Source: UBA6168 sp041741095
Lineage (GTDB): Bacteria; Bacteroidota; Bacteroidia; Chitinophagales; Saprospiraceae
Direction of reading: 5' to 3'
Length of the DNA stretch: 64,000 bases
Assembly (NCBI GenBank): GCA_041741095.1
Contig: JBGSKQ010000138.1
Location: 1-64,000 of the forward strand
Positions 52,863 through 61,503 of this stretch are shown piece after piece. Each line of letters opens with the position of its first letter. Position 1 is the first letter of the stretch. The notes below the pieces were generated by a model. It did not search any database. It saw only the letters and a program-made list of their open reading frames with translations, and was not told the origin of the DNA. The translations under genes were made by a program, and so were the position numbers.

Positions 52863-54530
52863 TCATGCCTGTTCTTCCTTGAGCTTGCGCCTCAAAATCT
52901 TGCCCACATTGGTCTTGGGCAGTTCTTTTCTAAACTCGACAGCCTTGGGAATCTTGTATCCGGTCAGGTTTTCCCGGCAATGTGCGATCACCTCTTTTTC
53001 TGTGAGCGAGTTGTCCTTTTTCACCACAAAAACCTTCACCACCTCGCCCGATTTTTCGTCGGACACGCCGATGGCTGCGCACTCCAGCACTTTGGGGTGG
53101 GTGATCAAAACGTCTTCGATTTCATTGGGATAAACGTTGAAACCAGAGACGAGGATCATGTCTTTTTTCCTGTCCACTATTTGAAAATAGCCATCCGGGT
53201 GCATCAAGCCAATGTCGCCCGTGCAGAGCCAGCCGTCCTTGATGGTTTCGGCAGTGGCCTCCGGCCGGTTGTAGTAACCCTTCATTACCTGCGGGCCTTT
53301 TACTTGTATTTCGCCAGTTTCGCCTTGCGGCAGTGGATTTCCGCTTTCATCCACGATGCGCATTTCCGTAGAGGAAACAGGTAGCCCAATGGAGCCTAAT
53401 TTTCCCGAACCATCCAAGGGGTTGACGCTGGCCACGGGTGAGCATTCCGTCATGCCGAAACCTTCGACCAGGGGTTTGCCCGTTACTTTTTGCCACCTTT
53501 CGGCCACGGCTTTTTGCACGGCCATGCCGCCGCCGAGGGCAAATTTTAGCGAACTAAAATCCTGGCCCGCAAAATCGGAATGGTTCAGCAGGGCATTGAA
53601 AAGGGTATTGACGCCCGTCATGCAGGTGATTTTGTAGTAGCTGAATTCCTTCATCACCGAGGGCAGGTCACGGGCATTGACCACCAAAATGGTCAGAGAG
53701 CCGAGGCTGAACAGCGCCAGGCAATTGACCGAAAAAGCAAAAATGTGGTACAGGGGCAGCGGCGACAGGCCGATTTCCTCGCCAATTTTAAAAGCAGTAG
53801 TGCCCCATGCCCTGATCTGCATCATGTTGGCCACCAGGTTTTGGTTGGTGAGCATGGCGCCTTTGGCCACGCCGGTGGTGCCGCCCGTATATTGCAGGCA
53901 GATCACATCTTCTGGCCCAGAACTGAATGGCTTGATGGAGAATTTTTTGCCTTGGCTCAGGGCGTCTTTGAAATGGACCACATTGGGCAGGTCGTATTTT
54001 GGCACCATCCGTTTGATGTTTCGTACCACAAAGTTGACGACCCAGCTTTTTGGAAACCCCAGCATCTCGCCGATACTGGTCATGATGATGGTTTTTATTT
54101 GCGTATCGCCCAGTATTTGCTGGAGATTGTGGGCAAAATTTTCACAAATAACCACGGCTTTCACGCCCGAATCGGTAAACTGGTGGCGCATTTCACGGGG
54201 CGTGTAGAGCGGATTGGTATTGACGATGATCAAACCCGCTCGCAGGGCACCAAAAAGTGCAATGGGGTATTGGAGCAGGTTGGGCATCATCAGGCCGATT
54301 TTGTCGCCGGGCTCCAGGCCACGGGACTGCAGGTAGGCCCCAAACTGAGTGGACAGTCTGTCCACCTCTTCAAAGGTCATTTCCTTTCCCATACAAGAAA
54401 AAGCAGGTTTTTTCCCGTACTTTTTGCAGGTATCGTCTATTAATGCAATGATGCTTGGATAGGTGTTTTCATCAATATTGGCAGGTACACCTTTAGGATA
54501 GTTTTTCAACCAGGGACGCTGATCGGTCAT
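52863..54530 (-). CDS. Long-chain fatty acid--CoA ligase (AMP-binding enzyme, FadD-like)
   Basis: Activates fatty acids to acyl-CoA via acyl-AMP. The 555 residues hold the AMP-binding motif YTGGTTGVAKGAMLTN, the A5-type region FGMTECSPVASVN, the A7/A8 motifs GDIGLMHPDGYFQIVDRKKD and the C-terminal catalytic Lys region LPKTNVGKILRR. The N-terminus (WLKNYPKGVPANIDENTYPS) is typical of bacterial FadD. Chain-length preference is not determinable. A near-consensus -7 box lies upstream (TACTTTTA on the - strand). Fits fatty-acid uptake or recycling. Confidence 0.93.
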   Translation of the reverse strand: MTDQRPWLKNYPKGVPANIDENTYPSIIALIDDTCKKYGKKPAFSCMGKEMTFEEVDRLSTQFGAYLQSRGLEPGDKIGLMMPNLLQYPIALFGALRAGLIIVNTNPLYTPREMRHQFTDSGVKAVVICENFAHNLQQILGDTQIKTIIMTSIGEMLGFPKSWVVNFVVRNIKRMVPKYDLPNVVHFKDALSQGKKFSIKPFSSGPEDVICLQYTGGTTGVAKGAMLTNQNLVANMMQIRAWGTTAFKIGEEIGLSPLPLYHIFAFSVNCLALFSLGSLTILVVNARDLPSVMKEFSYYKITCMTGVNTLFNALLNHSDFAGQDFSSLKFALGGGMAVQKAVAERWQKVTGKPLVEGFGMTECSPVASVNPLDGSGKLGSIGLPVSSTEMRIVDESGNPLPQGETGEIQVKGPQVMKGYYNRPEATAETIKDGWLCTGDIGLMHPDGYFQIVDRKKDMILVSGFNVYPNEIEDVLITHPKVLECAAIGVSDEKSGEVVKVFVVKKDNSLTEKEVIAHCRENLTGYKIPKAVEFRKELPKTNVGKILRRKLKEEQA

Positions 54531-54737
54531 AGTATTACCAGTTTGAGTTTGTCAAATGAATTGGTAGATGGGCTAAAAGTACAACAAAATGAATGATGGG
54601 CGAGCATCGGCCTGTTCAAAAAAGCAAGAGAGCATTTTTATAAAACAAAAAGAAAGCTATAGTTGCTCTGTGGGCAAGCTTGGGCAGGTTTTATGGAAAC
54701 TGTATTTGATGAAATTGCAAAAATTTGAAGGTGGCTA

Positions 54738-55604
54738 TTATTTGTTTTTCAACAAACGCAAAAGGTATTCCCCGTAGCCGCTCTTGATGTACTTCTGGCC
54801 GAGGCGTTCCAATTGGGCATCGTCAATAAAGCCCATTTCCCAGGCCACTTCCTCGATACAGCCGATTTTTAGGCCCTGTCGCTCTTCGATGACCTGGATA
54901 AACTGGCCCGCTTGCAATAGGGAAGCGTGGGTGCCGGTGTCAAGCCATGCAACACCCCGCCCAAGTACGCCGACTTGCAGCTTGCCCTTTTCCAAATAGA
55001 TACGGTTCACGTCAGTGATTTCGTATTCGCCACGGGGGCTGGGCTTTAGGTTTTTGGCAATATCAACTACTTGATTATCATAGAAATAGAGGCCGGGCAC
55101 GGCATAGTTGGATTTTGGCTGCTGCGGTTTTTCCTCAATGGAAAGTGCTTTGAAGTTTTCGTCAAATTCTACCACGCCATAACGGTCTGGGTCGGCCACC
55201 TGATAGGCGAAAATGACGCCGCCATCGGGGTTGAAGCTTGACTGCAACAACTCTGGAAGGCCCGCCCCGTAAAAGATGTTGTCGCCCAAAATAAGGGCAG
55301 CAGCATCGCCGTCTATGAATTTTTCGCCCAAGACAAAAGCCTGGGCAAGGCCGTTCGGCTCATATTGCGGGATGTAGGAAAAATTGCAACCGATTTCGCT
55401 GCCATCTTTCAGCAGTTTTTCAAAATTGGGCAGGTCGTAGGGCGTGGAGATGATGAGGATGTCCTTGATGCCTGCCTGCATGAGGGTGGACAGCGGGTAG
55501 TAGATCATCGGTTTGTCGTAAACGGGCATCATTTGCTTGCTCACGACCAGGGTCAAAGGGTAAAGGCGGGTACCGAGGCCGCCTGCGAGTATGATTCCTT
55601 TCAT
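54738..55604 (-). CDS. rfbA: Glucose-1-phosphate thymidylyltransferase
   Basis: Makes dTDP-glucose, the first step to dTDP-rhamnose and other deoxysugars. The signature is complete: MKGIILAGGLGTRLYPLT, VSKQMMPVYDKPMIYYPLST, GDNIFYGAGL, VEFDENFKALSIEEKPQQPK and WLDTGTHASLLQA. The 288-residue length is normal. rfbB, rfbC and rfbD are not in this window. It lies 87 bp after the response regulator on the same strand, with an inverted repeat between them. Cytoplasmic. Confidence 0.96.
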   Translation of the reverse strand: MKGIILAGGLGTRLYPLTLVVSKQMMPVYDKPMIYYPLSTLMQAGIKDILIISTPYDLPNFEKLLKDGSEIGCNFSYIPQYEPNGLAQAFVLGEKFIDGDAAALILGDNIFYGAGLPELLQSSFNPDGGVIFAYQVADPDRYGVVEFDENFKALSIEEKPQQPKSNYAVPGLYFYDNQVVDIAKNLKPSPRGEYEITDVNRIYLEKGKLQVGVLGRGVAWLDTGTHASLLQAGQFIQVIEERQGLKIGCIEEVAWEMGFIDDAQLERLGQKYIKSGYGEYLLRLLKNK

Positions 55605-55630
55605 TGTTTCAAAGTTTCATTGATTGGTTC

Positions 55631-55682
55631 CTTCATTGTTTCATGGGCATTGGACAATCGTGAAATGAATGAAACAATGAAG
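55631..55682. repeat. Perfect 14-bp inverted repeat
   Basis: Arms 55631-55644 and 55669-55682 are perfectly complementary (CTTCATTGTTTCAT type), with a 24-nt loop. Partial copies of the same word continue to the rfbA start codon. Possible terminator of the response-regulator transcript or repeat element. Confidence 0.7.
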
Positions 55683-55691
55683 CCAAAAATG

Positions 55692-56063
55692 TTAGGCCAC
55701 CTTTTTCCGTACCAAGAGGCGGCGGATTCGGAGGATTAATTCATCAGGTTTGTACGGGCTTATGATAAAATCGTTGCCGCCGAGGCGCAAAGATTCAAAC
55801 AGCAGTTTGTCGTCAGATAGATCGGCCGTCACGAGGATGGGCAGCGATTCGTCCACTTCTTTTTTTAGGGATTGAATAATGTCAAGTGCCTCATAATCTG
55901 GCAATTGCAAATCCACTACGAGTAAATCTGGCCAAACTTTTTTCACCAAATCCAATGAATGCTTGGCCGAATTTCCCACCACCAGCCTCCAGCCCTGTTT
56001 GCGGAAACGGTATTCGAGGGAAGTGAGCATGGTGCTTTCGGAGGTGCAGAGGAGGATGGTCAT
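55692..56063 (-). CDS. Single-domain response regulator (receiver only)
   Basis: The ATG at 56063 gives 123 residues forming one receiver domain: phospho-acceptor Asp in LLVVDLQLPDYEALD, the Thr-Ala pair ILVTADLSDD, and Lys in ISPYKPDEL. The first acidic pocket is atypical: the N-terminal strand reads ILLCTSESTML rather than the usual DDD/EDD pair, so Mg binding and phosphorylation may be weakened. There is no output domain. It starts 19 bp after the E1 dehydrogenase on the same strand and is probably cotranscribed. Confidence 0.8.
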   Translation of the reverse strand: MTILLCTSESTMLTSLEYRFRKQGWRLVVGNSAKHSLDLVKKVWPDLLVVDLQLPDYEALDIIQSLKKEVDESLPILVTADLSDDKLLFESLRLGGNDFIISPYKPDELILRIRRLLVRKKVA

Positions 56064-56082
56064 ATTGCGTTTTGTGTGTGGG

Positions 56083-58122
56083 TTAATACGCTGCCAACTT
56101 ACGGATCTGCTCCCTAAACCGCTCCACAGGCATATAATTCTTCTCCAGCGGCAGCGCAAATGGCACGGGCGTATCCAGCCCCGCTGCCCGCATCACAGGT
56201 GCGTCCAGGTGTTCGAATAGGTGTTCGGCAATCCAGGCGGCCACCTCGCCACCGATGCCGCCGACTAAAGTGTCCTCGTGCAAGAGAACGGCCCGGTTTG
56301 TTTTTTTCACCGTTTCTTTGATAGCCTCGTAGTCGAGCGGGAGAAGGGTGCGCAGGTCGAGGATGTCGGCGTCAATGCCTTCTTCTTCGCATACTTTCAG
56401 CGCCCAATGCACGCCCATGCCATACGTAATCACGCTCAATTGGCTACCCGTGCGGGCCAGCCTTGCCTTGCCGATTTCAACCGTATAATAATCGTCGGGG
56501 ATGGCTTCTGTGAGGCTGCGGTACAGTGCCTTGTGCTCAAAAAATATCACCGGGTTCGGGTCATCAAAAGCGGCAGTGAGGAGGCCCTTTGCATCGTGTG
56601 GGGTGGACGGATAGACCACTTTCAGGCCAGGCGTGTGAACGAACCAAGCCTCATTGCTCTGCGAGTGGAATGGCCCTGCGCCTACGCCACCGCCGGCGGG
56701 CATCCGCACCACTACGTCGGCAACGGCACCCCAGCGGTAGTGCAGCTTGGCGAGGTTGTTTATGATCTGGTTGAAACCACAAGTGACGAAATCGGCAAAC
56801 TGCATTTCCACCATCGCCTTGTAGCCTTTCAGGCTGAGGCCGAGCGCCGTGCCGATAATGGCGCTTTCGCAAATCGGCGTATTGCGCACCCGCCCTCTTC
56901 CGAATTCCTCCACGAAGCCTTGGGTTATTTTAAAAACACCACCGTATTCGGCAATGTCCTGCCCCATCAGCACGAGTTTGTCATGCCGCCGCATGGACTG
57001 CCGCAGCCCATCCGAGATGGCATCAATGAAACGTTTCTCGGACTGAGGCCCCGAAGCCAGTTCGGAGGTCTCGCTTCGTTCGAAACTGTGGACTGCGGAC
57101 TGAGAACTGTGGACTGGAACAGGTGCATACACATCTCTCAATTCCTCCGCCGTGTCCGGTTCAATTTCCGGCTCTTTTAAAACGCCCTGCCAAGCCTTGT
57201 CTATTTCCGCCTTGATTTCCTTGCGGAAAGCGGCAATCTTTTCTTCTGTTAAAATGCCTTCCTCCAGCAGGTAGCTTTCGTATTGTTTCACAGGGTCTTT
57301 GGCACCCCATTCTTCCAACAATTCCTTCGGGACGTATTTTACGCCAGAGGCTTCTTCGTGGCCCCTCATGCGGAAGGTTTTGCACTCCACCAACACGGGG
57401 TGAGGGTTCTCACGCATTTCTTCTGCTATTTTGGAAAGGCTGCGATATACTTCGAGGATGTTATTGCCATCGAGGATGACGCTCCTCATGCCGTAGCCTG
57501 CGCCCTTGTCGGCAATGTGGGCGCAACGGAACTGTTCATTGGTAGGGGTGGAGAGGCCGTAGCCGTTGTTTTCCACCAAAAAAATAACGGGCAAGTCCCA
57601 TACGGCGGCCACGTTGAGCGCTTCGTGGAAGTCGCCCTCGCTGGTACCTCCTTCCCCGGAAAAAGCTAATGCAATTCGGCCTTCGCCACCAAGCTTATGT
57701 GCCAATGCGGCCCCGTCGGCCAGTGCCAATTGTGGTCCCAAGTGGCTGATCATCCCCACGATGCCATACTCCAGCGTACCAAAATGGAAGGAGCGTTCAC
57801 GCCCTTTGGAAAAGCCGTTTTTTTTGCCTTGCCATTGTGAAAAAAGCCGCTGCAAGGGCACCTCCCGCACCGTGAAAACGCCAAGGTTCCGGTGAAGGGT
57901 GAACACCAATTCGTCGTGGAGAAGGGCACTGGCCGCACCCACGGCGATGGCCTCTTGTCCCATGCCCGAAAACCATTTCGACACTTGTCCCTGGCGCAGC
58001 AGGATGAGCATTTTTTCCTCGATCATCCGTGGTTTTAAAATGCGGTGGTACAAGGTCAGAAGCGTTTCATCCGTGAGGTTTTCCCGTTGGAAATTGATTT
58101 TATAAGTGGGCGCTGCAAGCAT
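56083..58122 (-). CDS. Fused E1 alpha-beta component of branched-chain 2-oxoacid dehydrogenase
   Basis: Decarboxylates 2-oxo acids using thiamine diphosphate in the BCKDH-type complex. The alpha half (about 1-330) has GMGQEAIAVG and the ThDP motif GEGGTSEGDFHEALNVAAVW ending VENNGYG. The beta half (about 355-679) has LVLMGQDIAEYGGVFKITQG, RVRNTPICESAIIG and PAGGGVGAGPFHSQSNEAWF. Both lie in one chain, as in many Bacteroidota. The linker (about residues 335-361) is encoded by a copy of the composite heptamer repeat (57048-57119) read in frame. A TATCTTTG -7 box lies 25 bp upstream. No E2 or E3 gene is in the window. Confidence 0.93.
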   Translation of the reverse strand: MLAAPTYKINFQRENLTDETLLTLYHRILKPRMIEEKMLILLRQGQVSKWFSGMGQEAIAVGAASALLHDELVFTLHRNLGVFTVREVPLQRLFSQWQGKKNGFSKGRERSFHFGTLEYGIVGMISHLGPQLALADGAALAHKLGGEGRIALAFSGEGGTSEGDFHEALNVAAVWDLPVIFLVENNGYGLSTPTNEQFRCAHIADKGAGYGMRSVILDGNNILEVYRSLSKIAEEMRENPHPVLVECKTFRMRGHEEASGVKYVPKELLEEWGAKDPVKQYESYLLEEGILTEEKIAAFRKEIKAEIDKAWQGVLKEPEIEPDTAEELRDVYAPVPVHSSQSAVHSFERSETSELASGPQSEKRFIDAISDGLRQSMRRHDKLVLMGQDIAEYGGVFKITQGFVEEFGRGRVRNTPICESAIIGTALGLSLKGYKAMVEMQFADFVTCGFNQIINNLAKLHYRWGAVADVVVRMPAGGGVGAGPFHSQSNEAWFVHTPGLKVVYPSTPHDAKGLLTAAFDDPNPVIFFEHKALYRSLTEAIPDDYYTVEIGKARLARTGSQLSVITYGMGVHWALKVCEEEGIDADILDLRTLLPLDYEAIKETVKKTNRAVLLHEDTLVGGIGGEVAAWIAEHLFEHLDAPVMRAAGLDTPVPFALPLEKNYMPVERFREQIRKLAAY
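57048..57119 (+). repeat. Composite heptamer repeat inside the E1 coding sequence
   Basis: Leader GCCCCGAAG (57048-57056), then a spacer, then TCTCGCTTCGTTCGAAACTG (57069-57088), then heptamers CTGTGGA, CTGCGGA, CTGAGAA, CTGTGGA (from 57086). Same order of parts as at 7582-7671. In frame on the - strand it encodes the alpha-beta linker. Confidence 0.85.
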
Positions 58123-58147
58123 AATTTTTCTTGTTTAAAAAGCGGCG

Positions 58148-58155
58148 CAAAGATA
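58148..58155 (-). promoter_or_regulatory. -7 box (TATCTTTG) for the E1 gene
   Basis: An exact TAnnTTTG match 25 bp before the start codon. No TTTG -33 element at the right distance. Confidence 0.5.
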
Positions 58156-58215
58156 GGTTAAAATAGCATGGTGAGTTGGCGTAGAAAAATGCTGCATAGA
58201 AATTTTTATCAACAA

Positions 58216-58250
58216 AAACGGGGTGCAGGCTATTGGCCCGCACCCCGTTT
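58216..58250 (-). terminator. Terminator after porW/sprE
   Basis: Perfect 11-bp stem (58216-58226 with 58240-58250) and 13-nt loop, T-tract on the - strand side. It ends the porW transcript 22 bp after its stop and upstream of the E1 gene. Confidence 0.85.
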
Positions 58251-58271
58251 ATTCGCTGCACGAAAGGCATT

Positions 58272-61200
58272 TTATTTTAAATAGTTGCCTTCAAAAAACG
58301 TACGGTATTCTTCCACATTTTTCGCCTTCAGCAACTCCCGGTAATTGTCCTGGCCGATAGCAAAAACCTCGTATTGAAACTTGGTTTCGTCCAAGAAATC
58401 CTTTTTGTTTTTCAAAATGCCGTTGTAGTAGTCCATTGCCTCTGCCTTGTCCTTGTAGCGGCGGATGGCGATAAGCGGCATCTTGTTCTCGTCGGTGCCA
58501 AGATAAATGTTGTTCATGCGGAGCTTTTGCAGGCTGTGGAATTTGTTGTTGTAATCTGAAACGCCCACTTTGGCATCATTTAACGAAATATCATTTTTGA
58601 AAACGATGATGACATAGTGCAGTTGGTCGTCAGCTACTTTGTAATTGCCCACTTGGCCTGCCTCTGCTGGCAGATCACGCTCCTGGCCGGGGCCGCTGTT
58701 CATTTTTTCACCCAGGAGGCGAAGTATTTCCCTGGCCCTGGCGGCTTCGGGTTCCTCAGGGAACTTGGCAATCAATTCTTTCAAGGCGTTGATGTACTCG
58801 TCTTTGCCTTGCAGGTTGCCGATGCACATGGCGTTCAACAGGGCGAAACGTGCCTGTAGGGCGTTTCCACCACCGAACATGTCGCCGACCCTTGAAATGC
58901 GCTCATAAGCTGTTTGATACTGCCGATTTTCAAAAACGGCATAAGTCTCGTTGTAATAGGTGGTCAGCTTGTTTTCCTGGGCGGCCATTTTTTGCATATA
59001 ATCAGGGTCGCTCAACATACGGGCGTAGTTTGTATTGGGGAATCCGTTCACGATTTTATCATAATAAACCTGTGCATTGGCCAAATCGCCCAAGTCTTTG
59101 TACGCCAAGTACAAGTAATAGTATGCATCCAGTTCATACTGCGTTTCCGGGTAGCGCTGTAGCAATTCTTGCAGGGATTCAACGGCTTTTTCGTTGTTGT
59201 CGAGCCTGTCCCGATAAAGCGTTCCCAAGGCAAACAGCGCAGCTTCCACCTGGCGGTTGGAGGCGGCTACCTCATCGGGCGATTCCGGTACGCCTTTCAG
59301 GATGTTGTCTATATCATCCTCTGTCAGGTTGTCCTTTGATTTTGCTTCGATGGTAACGGCTTCTTCGCCTTCTTCAATGCTCTCCTGGCTGGCGCGCCGC
59401 CAATTGTCGGCCAAGGCCCGTGAGCCCCATTCCCGCTGGAATTCCCGGATGTTCTTTTTCACTTCCCGGTCGTCGTACGCCCAAAACTTTGACTGGCCTG
59501 CACCCGCAATGGAACCTGGAGGGGCCTTCACGCCACCTGGCACCGATGGGGCTTGCCCGCCGGGTGCTGGGCCTGCATTTTTCCTAATCTCTTCCAGGCG
59601 TTTGGCATCCTGTTCCTGTTTTATTTTAAAGGCCAGTTCACGGCGCTCCTCGTTGGTCATGCGGCTGATGCGCAAAAGGCTGTCCTGCAAGGCCACGATC
59701 TGGATGTTTTTGGCAATGTCCTGCAAGTTGGCCGCCAACAAGCTCACCCTGTTGTAGCGCTCGTCTTCTTTTTCCATAGAAGACAAAGCCATATCGAAAT
59801 ATTCCTTTGCTTTTACAAAATTCCCGTCTTCAAAATAAAGGTCAGCCAGCATAATGGCGGATTCAGCTTTCTGCGATCTGTTTTTCCCGCTTTTTTCCAG
59901 CGAAAGTTCCAAGTTCTCTACTGCACCCTTGCGGTCGTTCTTTTGCATGGAAAGTTCGGCCAAGGCAAAGTAAATTTGATCGAGGTATTCTTTGTTTTTT
60001 TCCTCTTTCAACATGCGCCGCAGTTCTTTTTCCGACGACTCGGCAGAGTTGACGCCGGCCAGTGCCAGGTTGAGTTTGGCGTTGAATTCCATATCAAAGG
60101 GAGGCTGCTTTTTCAGCACTTCTTCAAAGGCGGCGTAGGCTTCGGGCCCATGTTTCGCTTGCTGCTGGAGTTGCCCCAGAATATAGTTCAGGCGGGCGTC
60201 CATCTTGCGGTCTTTGTTCAGTGCAATGGCTCTTTCCAAAGGCTGGACGGCCTGGTCGTATTTTTTTTGTTTTAAATAAAAACGTGCCTTGGCCAAGGCT
60301 GCTTCACGGCGCACGTCATTATATGTGCTGGGGCTGCTTTCCAATTGATCCAACAGCCGCTCGGCATTTGGATAATTTTCTCGTTCGATATAGGTTTTGG
60401 CCAACCAAAGCACACCTTCCTGGTAGGCAGGCCTGTGTTTCAGGAAAAATTTTTCGGGATCTGATTCGGTGACCTTTGTTTCCAAATTGCCCAAGGTGAT
60501 GGAACCTGGGGCGGGCGGGGCATTGGGATCAACGGCTTCTTCTTCAGGTGTTTCTTCTTTTTCGGTTATCTTTTCAGTTTCGTTCTTTTTGTCTGATTTC
60601 TTGTCCTTGGTGCTGGGCTTTTTGCCCTTGGCTTTATCTTTCTTGGCTTTTTTGGCGGCTTTGTTTTTGGCCTTGCGCTCTTTTTCTTTTTCCTTGCGCT
60701 TTTGTTTGGCCAATTTTTCCCGTTGCTTTTTGGTCATTTTTATTTTGTTGCCGTCTTCGTCAACGGTCTTGCCTTGTCTTATGGCCTTCTTCCTGTTTTT
60801 GCCCTTTTTCATTTTGGCCTCACGCTCTGCCACGACGACGGGATCATATTCGCCCGTCAGGAATTCAAAGGCTTCTTCGGCGGCCTCGAAATCCTGTTTC
60901 ATAAACTGCGCCTGCCCGAAGAGCAGGTAGCAGTCGTCCGTCCAACGGCTCACCCGGTGCAGGTTCACCACGAGTGAAACTTTTTCAATGGCCTTGTCCA
61001 GTTTTTCGGCTTCGGCCTTGGGGTTGTCGGCGGCCATGTACTTGTGGATGGGCAATATTTTGCTGTAGTCGTCCTGGTGCTGCTGCTCCAGTGCCAGCTT
61101 GCTTTCTTCCAATAAAACCGTCGCATTGTAGTACCCATTGTAGCGGGCGGTCATGTTGTGGTAGCCTTTGCCGATGGGGCCTACGTCTTCCTTTTTCTTC

Positions 61201-61280
61201 TGCGTGACGCAGCCGGATAAAATCAGGAAAACAGCTATTGTGAGCAGGGAAGCGGTAAACTTTTTTAAACCTGTGTACAT
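58272..61280 (-). CDS. porW: PorW/SprE-type T9SS-associated TPR lipoprotein
   Basis: PorW (SprE in Flavobacterium) is a lipoprotein needed for type IX secretion and gliding. The ATG at 61280 opens a lipoprotein signal (MYTGLKKFTASLLTIAVFLI then LSGC). The family's opening GKGYHNMTARYNGYYNATVL is present, followed by TPR-like helices through residue 900. A very basic, Lys-rich segment with KKAKKDKAKGKK lies at about 185-270. The C-terminal domain (about 890-1002) has HYVIIVFKNDISLND and ENKMPLIAIRRYKDKAEAMD-type strands. 1002 residues. It matches the presence of T9SS clients in this window. Divergent from the M23 peptidase gene. Confidence 0.9.
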   Translation of the reverse strand: MYTGLKKFTASLLTIAVFLILSGCVTQKKKEDVGPIGKGYHNMTARYNGYYNATVLLEESKLALEQQHQDDYSKILPIHKYMAADNPKAEAEKLDKAIEKVSLVVNLHRVSRWTDDCYLLFGQAQFMKQDFEAAEEAFEFLTGEYDPVVVAEREAKMKKGKNRKKAIRQGKTVDEDGNKIKMTKKQREKLAKQKRKEKEKERKAKNKAAKKAKKDKAKGKKPSTKDKKSDKKNETEKITEKEETPEEEAVDPNAPPAPGSITLGNLETKVTESDPEKFFLKHRPAYQEGVLWLAKTYIERENYPNAERLLDQLESSPSTYNDVRREAALAKARFYLKQKKYDQAVQPLERAIALNKDRKMDARLNYILGQLQQQAKHGPEAYAAFEEVLKKQPPFDMEFNAKLNLALAGVNSAESSEKELRRMLKEEKNKEYLDQIYFALAELSMQKNDRKGAVENLELSLEKSGKNRSQKAESAIMLADLYFEDGNFVKAKEYFDMALSSMEKEDERYNRVSLLAANLQDIAKNIQIVALQDSLLRISRMTNEERRELAFKIKQEQDAKRLEEIRKNAGPAPGGQAPSVPGGVKAPPGSIAGAGQSKFWAYDDREVKKNIREFQREWGSRALADNWRRASQESIEEGEEAVTIEAKSKDNLTEDDIDNILKGVPESPDEVAASNRQVEAALFALGTLYRDRLDNNEKAVESLQELLQRYPETQYELDAYYYLYLAYKDLGDLANAQVYYDKIVNGFPNTNYARMLSDPDYMQKMAAQENKLTTYYNETYAVFENRQYQTAYERISRVGDMFGGGNALQARFALLNAMCIGNLQGKDEYINALKELIAKFPEEPEAARAREILRLLGEKMNSGPGQERDLPAEAGQVGNYKVADDQLHYVIIVFKNDISLNDAKVGVSDYNNKFHSLQKLRMNNIYLGTDENKMPLIAIRRYKDKAEAMDYYNGILKNKKDFLDETKFQYEVFAIGQDNYRELLKAKNVEEYRTFFEGNYLK

Positions 61281-61503
61281 TGTCGGATATAATAATTGAT
61301 GATTGGGGCTGGCGATTGGTTGAAACAAAACATGCTTTCGACCTATTTCATAAAAAACTGCTGTCGCCGAGCCACATTTAGCATTAACAAAAAGAATTGC
61401 GAATTTTACGGTACTTTTAAAATGGGGTTGCTTCATTTAAAAAGCCGTCTTCAAAAACTAAAAGAACCGCAAATTTATTTTATTCGCTACAATAGATAAC
61501 ACA

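Noticed and set aside
52708..53133. Possible 141-aa gene on the + strand
   Set aside because: Most of it is antisense to the acyl-CoA ligase, and the first 50 residues show no recognisable pattern.
54589..54777. Possible 62-aa gene between the ligase and rfbA
   Set aside because: Overlaps the end of rfbA on the other strand; composition looks non-coding.
61296..61499. Possible 67-aa gene in the porW/M23 divergent region
   Set aside because: Occupies the space needed for two divergent promoters and has no protein-like features.
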